A stretch of 64,000 nt of DNA from positions 92,620 to 156,619 of the forward strand of contig JAWKNY010000005.1 in assembly GCA_041391485.1 (NCBI GenBank), read 5' to 3'. Positions 43,597-53,323 of this stretch are shown in pieces; position 1 is the stretch's first letter; every line of letters starts with the position of its first letter. Under the pieces are notes generated by a model. It searched no databases. It saw only the letters and a program-made list of their open reading frames with translations, and was not told where the DNA came from. A program made the translations under genes and the position numbers. This DNA is from JACKAF01 sp041391485. Its GTDB lineage: Bacteria > Bdellovibrionota > FAC87 > UBA2466 > JACKAF01.

Positions 43597-44250
43597 TTAA
43601 TAGTAGGGGCTTCGGGCGAGGACTTGTGAGTAGCTGGCTCGATCCTTTTCTAATTCTTGCAGCATGGTTTTGTAATTCTTAAATCGGGTTTCCCACAGTT
43701 TGGTTTCCACGTTTAAGGCGTTCTTCTTAGCATCAATTTTGGCTTGGTTGTTCGTGAGTTCAGCCATGAGCTCGCGGGCCCGGCCCACCTTCGTGGCGGC
43801 GTCCTTTTGCCACATTTGACGGTTGGCGATCTCCTCGTCGGCCCGCTTCAGCTGGGCGCGCTCTTCGGACAGGGGCTTGGAGGCGTCGGCGGCCCCCTGC
43901 AGACGTTTTTTCCATTTTATCAATCGGTCCAGAGCTTGTTTGTTTTTTGCATCTTCGGATTTTGCCTTGGACAGGTAGCCCTGGTAGTTGCTGACTAGCT
44001 CGCGGTTCTCGGCGGCGAGTTTATCCAGTTCCTCGGTCTCTGCCTTAATGGTTTTGATATTTTCCTCGATGGTGCCTAGGTTTTCTTCCAACAATTTGAT
44101 GTTCTTGTCGATGGTCAGCAGGTTCTTGCGCAGGCGTTTGTAACTGGCCTCACTAGCTTTGGCAGCACCTTGAGATCCTTGGGCGCGTCTTTGGCTGGGG
44201 CGCTAAAGGAGGGCGGCCAGGGTCAGAAAAAGTAGAATTCGGATGCTCAT
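43597..44250 (-). CDS. Secreted coiled-coil protein, frame interrupted
   Basis: ATG 44250, with GAAAG upstream, begins a signal peptide (MSIRILLFLTLAALL). The frame stops after LAALL, but joining frames reads FSAPAKDAPKDLK, then AAKASEASYKRLRKNLLTID into the long intact helical part (LEENLGTIEENIKTIKAETE ... ELEKDRASYSQVLARSPYY). Two breaks lie at ~44205 and ~44160. The ~205-residue mature protein is almost all coiled coil, with no Cys and no known domain. It is likely periplasmic. Confidence 0.55.
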
Positions 44251-44296
44251 CTTTCTATTCTATTACAGACGTGTGAATTAGCTACCGTGCGACTTG

Positions 44297-44936
44297 TTAT
44301 CGGGATTCAGCCAGCTTTTCCACCACCTCTTTGGACAGCCAGTCTTGGGGCTGATCCAGCGGTGAGTATTCGCCGTTATGGTCTAACCAGTAGGTCTCAG
44401 GAAAAACGGGTCGTGCCCAGCTCCCTCGCGAAGCCGCCGTCCGGATCGTGAAGGACCAGAAAAGCTCGGCCTGAAATCCGATCGTTTTGAAGAGCTGATC
44501 GGATGGGGGCGGTTTTCTCGTCTACGGAGATGGTGATGAGGCGTGGGGTTTTGGCCGATGTGCCCAATCGCCGGTTCAGCTGCTCCAGGGACGGCAACTC
44601 GTCCAGGCAGGGGGCGCACCAGGTGGCCCAGAAGTTGATGATTAAAGTGTCCTTGTCGCCAAAGAGCGCTGCCAAAGGCAGGCGCTTATTTGCCTTAAAG
44701 CTTTTGTCGTTGGCCGCGAAGGAAACTCCGGCCGGGCGTAGGCGGGCAGTGTGGTGTTCGATCGATGGAATCGCCCACGACCGGACCCGGTACGGCTGCC
44801 TCAAAATGCGTTTGTTTGAGAAATCTCGGCGCCAACGAAAGCGACGAGCAGTAAATACGGCGACTATCCCCAAAACCAAGGAGCGTTGCGGCCCTTGGGT
44901 CAAAACGGCTAGCTCCCCGCGTTTGGATTGGCGCAA
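44297..44936 (-). CDS. TlpA/ResA-like thioredoxin protein, several frame breaks
   Basis: The core is clear: TLIINFWATWCAPCLDELPS (WCAPC active site), LITISVDEKTAPI and FLVLHDPDGGFARELGTTRF. One extra T in CGTTTTTCC (~44400) hides the C-terminus, which reads PETYWLDHNGEYSPLDQPQD to the stop at 44297. The N-terminus is damaged: one frame reads LVLGIVAVFTA, another VAFVGAEISQTNAF, suggesting a single membrane anchor. The true start is unresolved (TTG 44936 is given). Such proteins reduce periplasmic disulfides, for example for cytochrome c or VKOR-linked pathways (inference). Confidence 0.7.
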
Positions 44937-44991
44937 GGGCTTATCCGAAGGGCCCCTTTTGCTCTTGAGATCGGTCTTCTTAATGCCCTTG

Positions 44992-45500
44992 TCAGAAGGA
45001 GCCGCGCCTTAGCGGACTTCGTCTTCGGCGCTTTTGCTGTCTTATCCGACTTGGCTTCTCGACCTTCTTTTCAGGCTTTTTGTCGCCCTGGGAGCCTCTT
45101 GGCTTTGCCGCCTGCGTGACAAATTCCATCATACACATCTCGGCGTTGTCACCAGGACGACGGCCGATTTTGATGTGTCGGTGTAACCGCCGTTGCGGGT
45201 CTTAAAACTGCGGGGCGATATCCGGAAAAAGCTTCTGAATGGCCAAGCGAACGCGGCTGTTGCCGGGCTTGCTGCGTACGGGTGCTTCCCAGCAAAGCGT
45301 ACCACACGGCGACGAGCCGCCAAGTCCCCACGTTTTCCGAGGGTGACTACCTTTTCCGCCAAGCGACGAACTTCTTTGGCCCGCGCAGGCGTGGTCTTAA
45401 TCCGGTCTTGTTCAATCAGGGCGAGCGTCAACGAGCGCATCATCGCTTTGCGATGTGGGGACGAAATGCCCAATTTTCTTCCGCTGTGATGGTGCCTCAA
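44992..45500 (-). CDS. rplQ: 50S ribosomal protein L17, with long Lys-rich tail; frame interrupted
   Basis: MRHHHSGRKLGISSPHRKAM, then MRSLTLALIEQDRIKTTPAR, is diagnostic of L17. Breaks near 45295 and 45205-45230 split the middle; across frames it continues as IAPQFKTRNGGYTRHIKI and RRPGDNAEMCMMEFV. A Lys/Arg/Pro tail (RGSQGDKKPEKKVEK ...) follows, far beyond the usual ~117-130 residues. The stop at 44992 is the nearest in one frame; the end is not certain because of the indels. Last gene of the alpha operon. Confidence 0.75.
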
Positions 45501-45513
45501 CTTCGTACTCCTT

Positions 45514-46570
45514 CTAGTTGACGGGCGGCTCGCCTACCGGAGCCTCTTTCTTCTTTTTCTGCGCGAAGTAGTGCTCGGGATCGAAACCGTCGATCTTCAT
45601 CCCGAAACCAAGACCCATCTCGACAAGGATCTCTTTGATCTCATTGAGCGACTTACGGCCGAAGTTTTTGGTCTTCAGCATTTCCGCTTCGCTCTTTTGG
45701 ACCAGTTCGCCAATGTACTTGATGCCGGCATTCTGCAAGCAGTTCGCCGAGCGTACCGAAAGTCTCCAGTTCGTCCACCGTGCGGTAAAGGTTTTCGTTT
45801 ACCGACTCTTCCTGAACGATAGGCTCTTCCACTTCAGGTTCCAAGCTCTCATCAAAGTTGATGAAGATGTTCAGCTGATCCTTGAGAATCTTGGAGCTGT
45901 AAGCCATCGCGTCTTCAGGACGGACAGAACCATCGGTCCAAACTTCGAGATCCAGACGATCGTAGTCAGTGCGCTGACCGACACGAGCGTGAGAAACCTG
46001 CAGTAGTTCACCTTTTATTGTGGGTGAGAAAAAGGAATCGATGGGAATCACGCCAGCTGCCAAATCATCTTTTTTGGCCGCGAGCGGCTTCCGCTGTCAC
46101 ATAACCTTTCCGTATTCGACCCAAAGTTCCGCGTTGAACTGCCTTACCAAGGTTGCAAATAGCTGGATTTGTGATTGAGCACTTCGATCGTCTGCATCCG
46201 TTTCAATATCCGCTGCGGTGACGAGTCCAGGCCCACTTTTCGAAATGGTGAGGACCTCCGGGATTCCTATACAGATGAAGTTAACCTCTTTGAGGTTCAA
46301 AATGATGTTTGGTCACGTCTTTCCAACACATCGGGTACCGTGAAAATTCGTGCATCACGCCTTCAATGCGCACTGCCGAAACAGCCACACCCTGTAGGGG
46401 AGAAAGCAAAAATGCGGCGCAAGCCGTTACCGATGGTGACATCAAAATCATGTTCGAGCGCTAATGGTGAACCTACCATAAGCATCGGATAGCGAACCCT
46501 GATCGATTTCCAGCCCTTGGGCTTAATCAAACTTCTCAATTTTTCTGAGCGTATTAATTAGTACGTCCAT
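45514..46570 (-). CDS. rpoA: RNA polymerase alpha subunit, multiple frame breaks
   Basis: ATG 46570 with AAGGGG upstream; restoring one C after MDVLINTL gives QKNWRSLIKPKGLEI (with one G restored in TTGAG) and SLSDAYGRFT. The N-terminal domain is in pieces (LNLKEVNF; ADDRSAQSQ-; YDRLDLEVWTDGSVRPEDAM; DQLNIFINFDES). The C-terminal domain MQNAGIKYIGELVQKSEAEM, LKTKNFGRKSLNEIKEILVE, is intact. The reconstructed length of ~350 residues is normal. Because rpoA is essential and single-copy, these breaks must be sequence errors. Enzyme role: assembly platform and promoter UP-element contact. Confidence 0.88.
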
Positions 46571-46584
46571 CGCGAAAAGACCCC

Positions 46585-47203
46585 TTATTTGTGGTACAAA
46601 TCCCACAACCAAGTTTTTCGATTGGCACGTAACGTGTAAGTTCGTTGCGGTAGAGCCTGACCTTACCTTTAAATTCCCCGGCATTGAGCTCTAACCAGTC
46701 CGGGATTTCCCGCTTTTGCACGTTCTGCATGAAGCGCATTAAAGGAACCTTGTTGCGGCTTTTTTCTTTGACGACTTCGTCCCCGGCCTTCAACACGATA
46801 TGGCACGTTGACGGGCTTGCCGTTCACGGAAAATGCCGGTGAAGAATGAGCTGACGGGCTCTGGCGCGGCTATCGGCAAAACCAACGCGGTAAACCACAG
46901 TGTCCAAGCGGCATTCAAGGCGCTGAAGCAAGTTTGCTCCTGGTATTGCCTTCTTGCGGTTGAACGATCAAAATAGACATCGAATTGGCGTTCCAGCATT
47001 CCGTAAATGCGTTTCAATTTCTGTTTTTCACGAAGCTGCAAACCGAAATCGGAAAGCCGTCCGACGCTGGCCGTGCTGGCCAGGCGGGTACGAGCGCCGT
47101 CTGGGGGCGGAGCACTTGTCGCTATAACAGCGGTCTCCTCTTCAGAACAACTTCATGTTCTCCTGCGACACATCTTGCAAACTGTATTGGTCAATCGCGC
47201 CAC
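46585..47203 (-). CDS. rpsD: 30S ribosomal protein S4 (zinc-ribbon form), multiple frame breaks
   Basis: GTG 47203 follows AGGAGT by a few bases. The N-terminus carries the Cys-rich motif of zinc-type S4 (VCKMC ... CYSDKC). Later pieces are REKQKLKRIYGMLERQF, VVYRVGFADSRARARQLILH (in a different frame), NVPYIVLKAGDEVVKEKSRN and IPDWLELNAGEFKGKVRL. The C-terminus can be read as VVGFYHK followed by TAA at 46585. The span equals ~206 residues, the standard size. S4 starts 30S assembly and represses the alpha operon in E. coli. Confidence 0.85.
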
Positions 47204-47211
47204 AATTACTC

Positions 47212-47647
47212 CTACACTCTTCTACGCTTCACGGGCCGGCACCCATTATGAGGAATGGGAGTGGTATCTCGAAGATATGAAATTTTAAGTCCCGAGGACT
47301 GCAGTCCGCGGAGCGCGGCTCGCGTCCCGCTCCCGGTCCAGTCACATAAACTTGCAACGTGCGCACGCCTTTGGGTCAGTAGCCCGGGCGGCGTCTTCCG
47401 CAGCGACTTGGGCTGCGAACGGGGTGCTCTTACGAGCGCCCTTAAAACCTTTGCGACCCGAGGAGGACCAGCAAACAACGTTGCCGCGGGGGTCGGTGAT
47501 GGTCACGATGGTGTTGTTAAACGAGCACTGAATGAAAGCCTTGCCGGCCGGGATATCTCGTTTCCCCTTCTTCCGGCGGATTTCCTCTTTCTTGACTTCC
47601 TTCTTGGGCTCTTGCGTTTCTTGTTGTTGGGTTTCAGCTTCTGCCAC
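47212..47647 (-). CDS. rpsK: 30S ribosomal protein S11, frame interrupted
   Basis: Lys/Glu-rich N-terminus, then KAFIQCSFNNTIVTITDPRG, NVVCWSSSGRKGFKGARKST and PFAAQVAAEDAARA. A missing G in AAGGCG (~47365) and a second break near 47315 shift the frame. The C-terminus in another frame is RAALRGLQSSGLKISYLRDT, TPIPHNGCRPVKRRRV, ending at 47212, which is the normal end of S11. Confidence 0.9.
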
Positions 47648-47658
47648 GCTCTACTCCG

Positions 47659-48042
47659 TTACTTCATTACCTTTAATTGCTTGCGCACGGCGACCGTCTT
47701 CTTCGGGCCTTTGCGGGTGCGGGCATTGGTATGCGTCCGCTGGCCGCGGACCGGTAAACTTTTGCGGTGACGCAGGCCACGGTACGTGCCCAGCTCCACC
47801 AATCGCTTAATGTTAAAACTGATCTGACGACGAAGTTCACCCTCTACCAGGCACTTCTTTTCGATGTGATCACGGATCTTGTTGACCTCGTCTTCCGTCA
47901 TCTTATCCGTCTTCAAGTTAGGATCGATCTCCACTTGCTTCAGGATGTCTATGGACGCACTTCGGCCAATACCGAAAATATAGGTCAAAGCCACTTCGAT
48001 ACGTTTGTTTCTTGGTAAATCGACGCCCGCTATTCTAGCCAC
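47659..48042 (-). CDS. rpsM: 30S ribosomal protein S13
   Basis: 127 residues, intact: MARIAGVDLPRNKRIEVALT, YIFGIGRSASIDILKQVEID, YRGLRHRKSLPVRGQRTHTN and ARTRKGPKKTVAV. S13 is in the 30S head and contacts the P-site tRNA. It heads the alpha-operon block after rpmJ and precedes rpsK by 11 bp. Confidence 0.97.
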   Translation of the reverse strand: MARIAGVDLPRNKRIEVALTYIFGIGRSASIDILKQVEIDPNLKTDKMTEDEVNKIRDHIEKKCLVEGELRRQISFNIKRLVELGTYRGLRHRKSLPVRGQRTHTNARTRKGPKKTVAVRKQLKVMK

Positions 48043-48061
48043 TTATACTACCCTCGATGCG

Positions 48062-48175
48062 CTAACCTTGGCGCTGTTTGTGACGCGGATCGCTGCACGT
48101 GACGCGCACAACTCCACATCGTCTAAATACCCGACATTTATTGCAAATTTTCTTAACTGACGCTCGTACTTTCAC
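48062..48175 (-). CDS. rpmJ: 50S ribosomal protein L36 (zinc form)
   Basis: A 37-residue protein starting at GTG 48175: VKVRASVKKICNKCRVFRRC, then GVVRVTCSDPRHKQRQG. Zinc ligands C11, C14, C27 and H32 are all present. It lies between infA and rpsM, the usual place. It is too short for most gene finders. Confidence 0.95.
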   Translation of the reverse strand: MKVRASVKKICNKCRVFRRCGVVRVTCSDPRHKQRQG

Positions 48176-48263
48176 TGCTTCACACCCGTCTTCCACTATG
48201 GGTCAAAATAGTAAAACGTTTATTTAGGCCAACTGATAATAAGTTGTCAATTCTATTGCCTAA

Positions 48264-48482
48264 TCATTTTGAACGGTAGGTAATTCGGCCCCGCGTTAGA
48301 TCGTAGGGCGATATTTCCACCGTTACTTTGTCTCCCGGTAGGATTCTGATGTAATGCATCCGCATCTTACCGGAAATATGTGCCAAAATCGTCTTCCCGT
48401 TCTCGAGTTCTACTCGGAACATCGCGTTGGGGAGGGGTTCCACCACCTTGCCCTCGACCTTTATCATTTCCTCTTTGCCCAT
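48264..48482 (-). CDS. infA: Translation initiation factor IF-1
   Basis: 72 residues with the S1-like OB fold: MGKEEMIKVEGKVVEPLPNA, MFRVELENGKTILAHISGKM, RMHYIRILPGDKVTVEISPY and DLTRGRITYRSK. IF-1 blocks the A site during initiation. About 88 bp separate it from rpmJ. Confidence 0.98.
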   Translation of the reverse strand: MGKEEMIKVEGKVVEPLPNAMFRVELENGKTILAHISGKMRMHYIRILPGDKVTVEISPYDLTRGRITYRSK

Positions 48483-48491
48483 AGACCCCTC

Positions 48492-49292
48492 TTAAAGCTG
48501 AAAACCTGCTAGTTTTTCCAAGAATCCCCCGTAAGGACGCCCCCCGTCCCATTCGGTGAGGACTTCGGCATCGCCCTCCGTAATGACTAGGGCGTGCTCG
48601 TAGTGTGCGGACAGCGAGCCGTCCGCCGACACGGCTGTCCAGCCATCAGAGAGCACCCGCATGCCGGGTTTTCCGCGGTTGACCATCGGCTCCAGGCAGA
48701 TAGTCATCCCCGGCTTAAGCTTGAAATTGGAAGCGCCCGCAACGTAGTTGGGGACCTGTGGGTCTTCGTGCAACTTGCGGCCGATGCCATGCCCCACAAA
48801 CTCGCGCACAATGCCAAACGACTTGGGGTTCACCACCCCTTCCACGGCGGCGGCCACGTCTTTAAGCGTGTTGCCGGCGCGGCAGGCGTCAATCGCTGCG
48901 TACAGCGAGCGCATGGTGGTTTGGCAGAGCTCAGCGGCCTCGGCGGATATTGGGCCCACGGGGAGCGTGATAGCGCTGTCGCCGTAAAAGCCGTCTAGGA
49001 TTAAACCGAAGTCCACTCCGACGATATCGCCCTCTTTGAGGGCCCGGTCGGTGGGGATTCCATGGACAATCTGTTCGTTGACCGAGGTGCAAAGCGTGTG
49101 GCGGTAGCCCTGGTAGCCTTTGAAAGCCGGGACGGCTCCTGCCTCCCGCGAAAGGTTCTCGGCGGCGGCATCCAACTCCAAAAGCGTGACTCCCGGTTTC
49201 ACCAGTGTCGCTACCTGGCTTAGCACCTTCGCCACCGCAGCGCCCACGCGTCGCATGGCCTCAATTTCTCTTTTGGATTTTACTTGGACCAT
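48492..49292 (-). CDS. map: Methionine aminopeptidase, type I
   Basis: About 266 residues from ATG 49292, which overlaps the adk end by 13 bp; the frame is open upstream but that part is the antisense-free end of adk in another phase. Metal ligands are present: VGVDFGLILDGFYGDSAI (two Asp), VGHGIGRKLHEDPQVPNY (His), ICLEPMVN (Glu) and SAHYEHALVITEGDAEVL (Glu). It removes N-terminal Met from nascent proteins. Usual position secY-adk-map-infA. Confidence 0.96.
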   Translation of the reverse strand: MVQVKSKREIEAMRRVGAAVAKVLSQVATLVKPGVTLLELDAAAENLSREAGAVPAFKGYQGYRHTLCTSVNEQIVHGIPTDRALKEGDIVGVDFGLILDGFYGDSAITLPVGPISAEAAELCQTTMRSLYAAIDACRAGNTLKDVAAAVEGVVNPKSFGIVREFVGHGIGRKLHEDPQVPNYVAGASNFKLKPGMTICLEPMVNRGKPGMRVLSDGWTAVSADGSLSAHYEHALVITEGDAEVLTEWDGGRPYGGFLEKLAGFQL

Positions 49293-49927
49293 GATTCCAA
49301 CTTTTTGAGTAGTTCGGCCTGCAGAGCCGCGGGCTCCTGATTCGCTTGAACCGTTACTAGGACCGATTTTTTCCCATAATAGTCCAAAAGACCTGAGTTT
49401 TGTTTTTTGAATACGCTTAGGCGGTGACGGACGACCTCTTCGGTATCGTCGGTCCGCTGGACGAGTGCGTGTGAACCGCAACGGTCGCAAGTTCCCGCTA
49501 CCTTCGGTGGGATGAACTTAATGTGATAAGTCGCTCCGCACTCCTGACAGGTACGGCGCCCGGTTAGCCGTTCGACTAACAAGGACTCGGGCAAATCAAA
49601 GTTGAGCGCCAAGCCCACTTGGGTTGCCGGGTTGGCATCCAGGGCCTCGGCCTGAGGAACGGTACGCGGAAAACCGTCGAGTAGGACCCGAGAGTCCGAC
49701 GGCAGCTTGGAAAAAGTATCCGCAATGAGATCAATCATGATGGGATCCGGTACCAACTCACCTTTATCCATGTAGGTCTGCGCTTTTTGTCCAAGCGGGG
49801 TACCCGCCTTGATGGCCGCACGGAGCATGTCACCCGTCGAGTAGTGTTTGAATCCGGAATCGGTCAAACGCTTGGCTTGAGTTCCTTTTCCAGAACCGGG
49901 TGCGCCCAAAAGAACGGCGATCTGCAC
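49280..49927 (-). CDS. adk: Adenylate kinase (zinc LID)
   Basis: 215 residues. P-loop GAPGSGKGTQAKRLTDSG, NMP region YSTGDMLRAAIKAGT, GFPRTVPQAEALD, and a LID with a Cys4 zinc site (CQECGATYHI ... CDRCGS). It converts AMP + ATP to 2 ADP. Located between secY and map, 2 bp behind secY. Confidence 0.97.
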   Translation of the reverse strand: MQIAVLLGAPGSGKGTQAKRLTDSGFKHYSTGDMLRAAIKAGTPLGQKAQTYMDKGELVPDPIMIDLIADTFSKLPSDSRVLLDGFPRTVPQAEALDANPATQVGLALNFDLPESLLVERLTGRRTCQECGATYHIKFIPPKVAGTCDRCGSHALVQRTDDTEEVVRHRLSVFKKQNSGLLDYYGKKSVLVTVQANQEPAALQAELLKKLESWSK

Positions 49928-49929
49928 GC

Positions 49930-51228
49930 TTAACCTCTTCGCCCTCTGAGCTTCGCGTTCTTCATGAAGCCGTCGTAGTCGCGCGTGAGTAGGAACGTCT
50001 GGATTTTAGCGACGGTATCCAAAGCCACACCGACCAAGATGAGTAGAGTGGTTCCCCCGAAGAAGAACGACACCTTAAACTTGGTGATGAGGAAATCCGG
50101 CAGCAAACAGATGAGCGCCAAGTAAATGGCACCGCCAAAGGTGATGCGGGACAGAACCTTGTCGATGTAGTCCGCGGTGTTTTTGCCGGGACGGATGCCA
50201 GGAACGTAGCCGCCGTACTTCTTTAGGTTCTCTGCCACGTCGGTAGGGTTGAAGACCACCGCGGTGTAGAAGAAACAGAAGAACACGATCATGGTTACGA
50301 AAAACATGTAATACAGCGTACCGCCGCGACCAAAAGCGCTCTGGATGAAGTTCGCCGCCGGGCCCGCCGGAAGGAACGTTGCAATCGTCAAAGGCGCCAT
50401 CAAAAGCGAGGACGCGAAGATGGGCGGAATCACGCCGGACGTATTGATCTTAAGGGCAGGTGGGTGGATTGCCCGCCGTAGAGCCAGCGCCCCATTTGCC
50501 TTTAGGCGTACTGAATGGGAATGCGGCGCTGCCCTTGCTCCAGAAAGATGATAATGCCGATGACCAAAGCCATGAAGCCGATGAGAAGGACTACCATCAG
50601 AGGTGAAAGCTGTCCGTCCCGCACGAGCTGCAGGGTCTGGTTCATGTTGGTCTGAATACCCGCGGCAATACCCGCAAAAATGATGAGCGAAATACCATTG
50701 CCTATGCCGCGCTCAGTAATCTGCTCGCCTAGCCACATGATAAACCGCAGTTCCCGCCGTCAGAGTGATGATGGCGAGCACACGAAACTGCCAACCGCCG
50801 GGTACACAAACGAACCCCGTCGGCTGCAATGGTAGCACGCTGGTGATACCCGTTCCTTGAACGAATGAGATAAGGACGGTCGCGTAACGAGTGTACTGGT
50901 TGATCTTCTGATGGGCCTAACTCGCCTTCTTTTTGAAGAGCGGCCAGGTAGGGCCAAACCACCGTCAACAGCTGGAAAATAATCGACGCGCTGATGTACG
51001 GCATGATGCCTAGCGCGAAAATGAGGCGTTCTCAAGCGCACTCCCGCTGAACATGTTGAGCATGCCGAAGAGTGTGTTTTCGTTGCCCTGAAAAAGCGGG
51101 AAAGTGTCTGCGTGTTCACCCCAGGGACTGGGATGTGACAACCGACTCGGTAAACTGCAAGGGCCCCAGCGTGTAGAGAATGCGGCGCCGGAGTTCAGGA
51201 ATCTTCGTCAGCCCTCAACGGCGCTCAC
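49930..51228 (-). CDS. secY: Protein translocase subunit SecY, multiple frame breaks
   Basis: GTG 51228 overlaps the rplO stop as GTGA. Across frames: SAVEG, LTKIPELRRRILYTLGPL, GCHIPVPGVNTQTLSRFF, MPYISASIIFQLLTVVWPYL, then MWLGEQITERGIGNGISLII (intact piece), and the C-terminal MIPPIFASSLLMAPLTIATF ... NLKKYGGYVPGIRPGKNTAD. The intact C-terminal piece has the last membrane helices. At least five breaks lie between 50435 and 51190. Total span ~432 residues is normal. SecY is essential, so these are sequence errors. Confidence 0.9.
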
Positions 51229-51689
51229 GTTTGATCTCCTCTACGCTCCACCGCCTGGTTGATTTTCTGGATGGCAGACTTCGAAAACTTGTGAGCCTTC
51301 ACGCTGAGCTTCTTGGTGATCTTTCCATTTCCAAGAATCTTGATGAGCCAGTTGTGCGGACCAAGCCGGTTTCAACCAGCTTTTCCGGGGTGACAGCGTC
51401 GCCGTCTTTGAAACGTGCGTCTAGGTCGTTAAGGTTAACGACCTTGTAAGACTTCCAGGGTCGGATTATTGAAGCCAAACTTGGGCAAGCGGCGATAAAG
51501 GGGGATCTGACCACCTTCAAAACCGGGCGGACGGCCTTTGCCCTGGCGAGCGGTTTGACCTTTGCCACCGCGGCCAGCCGTCTTGCCGACGCCAGAACCG
51601 ATACCACGGCCCACGCGTACACGCTTCTTTGCGAGAACCCTCAGGGGCCTCAAGTTGGATAAATCGAGTTGAGCCTGCTGTTCAGCCAT
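51225..51689 (-). CDS. rplO: 50S ribosomal protein L15, frame interrupted
   Basis: ATG 51689, with AGGAG upstream, starts MAEQQAQLDLSNLRPL. RVGRGIGSGVGKTAGRGGKG and FEGGQIPLYRRLPKFGF are typical L15. Breaks near 51440 and 51345 shift the rest: VVNLNDLDARFKDGDAVTPE, then NWLIKILGNGKITKKLSVKA and HKFSKSAIQKINQAVERR. It ends at TGA 51225. Confidence 0.88.
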
Positions 51690-51894
51690 TCTTTTGCTCC
51701 TGCTTTCCGCCTTCAACGGGGGTAACTTTCAGAAGGTGAGGGACTCGGGCAATCATGCCGCGGGTCGATCCGTTATCGGGGAGAATGACCTTCTGGTGCA
51801 TCTTTCGAATCCCCATTCCGCGGACAACGACTCGCATCCACTCCGGAAAACCAATAACACTTCTAACTAATTCAATTTGCAATTTGTTCGCCAT
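51682..51894 (-). CDS. rpmD: 50S ribosomal protein L30
   Basis: 70 residues from ATG 51894: MANKLQIELVRSVIGFPEWM, RVVVRGMGIRKMHQKVILPD, then NGSTRGMIARVPHLLKV. It lies between rpsE and rplO as expected and overlaps rplO by 8 bp. The upstream open frame is not L30-like. Confidence 0.92.
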   Translation of the reverse strand: MANKLQIELVRSVIGFPEWMRVVVRGMGIRKMHQKVILPDNGSTRGMIARVPHLLKVTPVEGGKQEQKNG

Positions 51895-51907
51895 GGCGAC
51901 TTCCCAT

Positions 51908-52404
51908 CTACTGACCTTCGACCCGACGCTCGCGTCGGACCTGGTCGGCATTTCTCATTGAGCGCAAGCCCATGAGAGTGGCCTTCACAAGATTGTGCGG
52001 GTTGTTTGTCCCGAAAGACTTGGTCAGGGCGTTGCGCACGCCCGCGATTTCCAAAATGGAACGGCACGCGCCACCCGCGATAACACCGGTACCGTCGGAA
52101 GCAGGCTTCAGCATGACTGAGGCCGCCCCGTATTTTCCCACGAGTTCATGCAGGAAAGTTCCGTTAACTAGCGGAATCTTGAACAAACTCTTGCGTGCGG
52201 CTTCTCCGGCTTTGCGGATAGCTTCGGGCACTTCACGGGCTTTTCCTAGACCCACACCTACGTGGCCGTTGAAGTCTCCAACGACGACCAAAATGCTGAA
52301 ACCAAAACGTCGGCCACCCTTAACCACCTTCGCGACACGGTTGATGTGCACGATGCGTTCGGCGAGTTCCAACTGACCCGATCAATTTTACCTGTGGGAT
52401 GCAT
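51908..52404 (-). CDS. rpsE: 30S ribosomal protein S5, N-terminus interrupted
   Basis: ATG 52404 shares its A with the rplR stop (TAATG). One missing base near 52385 in GATCGGGTCAG hides MHPTGKIDRGQLELAERIVH. From there it is intact: KVVKGGRRFGFSILVVVGDF, VGVGLGKAREVPEAIRKAGE, GGACRSILEIAGVRNALTKS and NLVKATLMGLRSM. S5 contributes to decoding fidelity. Confidence 0.92.
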
Positions 52405-52780
52405 TAGAATTTCAATCCTGCCTCTCTGGCACCTTCTGCAAGGGCCTTGATTCTTCCATGGTAGCCGTAGCCGTTACGATCAAACACGACAGCTTCCACC
52501 TGCTTTTCCTTCAAGCGCTCGGCGATGGTCTTGCCACAGCCTTTGCCGCGTCGACGGTCTTTCCTTTTGTGGAGTTCGCCTTTTCGCGGGAGTTCGCTTG
52601 CGCGAGCGTGATGCCCTGTTTGTCGTCAATAACCTGGGCGTAAAGATACTTGTTGCTGCGGAACACGACCAATCGCGGACGTTCGTTGCGAATGGTTTTC
52701 CGGCTCTTACGGAACCGCTGCTTGCGGCTGGCCCGGGTCTTAACCTTCGGACTTGTATGGCTTCCTATTTTCTTGAACAT
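52404..52780 (-). CDS. rplR: 50S ribosomal protein L18, frame interrupted
   Basis: MFKKIGSHTSPKVKTRASRK, then KTIRNERPRLVVFRSNKYLY and AQVIDDKQGITLAQANSRE. One missing G in GTGGCAAG (~52535) breaks the frame; corrected it reads AAKAVGKTIAERLKEK, then VEAVVFDRNGYGYHGRIKAL and AEGAREAGLKF. About 125 residues, normal. L18 binds 5S rRNA. Confidence 0.9.
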
Positions 52781-52783
52781 AGA

Positions 52784-53317
52784 CTACTTCCCTGCGGCCT
52801 TTCCTTGCTTCAGTGAAATGACTTCACCGGCGTAGCGGATCCCTTTGCCCTTGTAGGGTTCAGGCGGCCGAATTTTACGCAACTTGGCGCCAATCACTCC
52901 GAGCAATTCCTTGTCCGGACCCGTCAAACTGATCTTGGTATTCGCATCCACTTTGGCTTTGACGCTCTCGGGGAGCGGAAACTCCACCGGGTGCGAGAAG
53001 CCCAATTGAAGGGAAAGCGAATCCCCTTTGGCTTGGGCACGGTAACCGACGCCCACCAGTTCCAAATTCTTGGTATAGCCCTCGGATACACCCTTCACCA
53101 TGTTGCTGATGAGTGTACGGAAAAGACCATACAGGTTGTTATCCTTGTCGGAGCTGCTCTTCAGCTTGATTTCGTCCCCGCCAATCTCCAAGGAGATAGA
53201 AGGGGGAAGTTCTCGCTTTAGAGTTCCCAGCTTACCGCTGACTTCCACAACGGAGTCTTTGCAGTTCACTTTGACTCCGGAGACGATCTTGATCGGTTTC
53301 TTTCCAATTCTTGACAT
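52784..53317 (-). CDS. rplF: 50S ribosomal protein L6
   Basis: 177 residues, intact, with the two L6 repeats: MSRIGKKPIKIVSGVKVNCK, VKGVSEGYTKNLELVGVGYR, GFSHPVEFPLPESVKA and IRPPEPYKGKGIRYAGEVI. It is 3 bp ahead of rplR. Confidence 0.97.
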   Translation of the reverse strand: MSRIGKKPIKIVSGVKVNCKDSVVEVSGKLGTLKRELPPSISLEIGGDEIKLKSSSDKDNNLYGLFRTLISNMVKGVSEGYTKNLELVGVGYRAQAKGDSLSLQLGFSHPVEFPLPESVKAKVDANTKISLTGPDKELLGVIGAKLRKIRPPEPYKGKGIRYAGEVISLKQGKAAGK

Positions 53318-53323
53318 CGTTCT

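Noticed and set aside
45514..47300. Many small open frames in the rpoA-rpsD-rpsK region as separate small proteins
   Set aside because: Each is a fragment of one of the three conserved proteins, or a shadow, produced by closely spaced indels.
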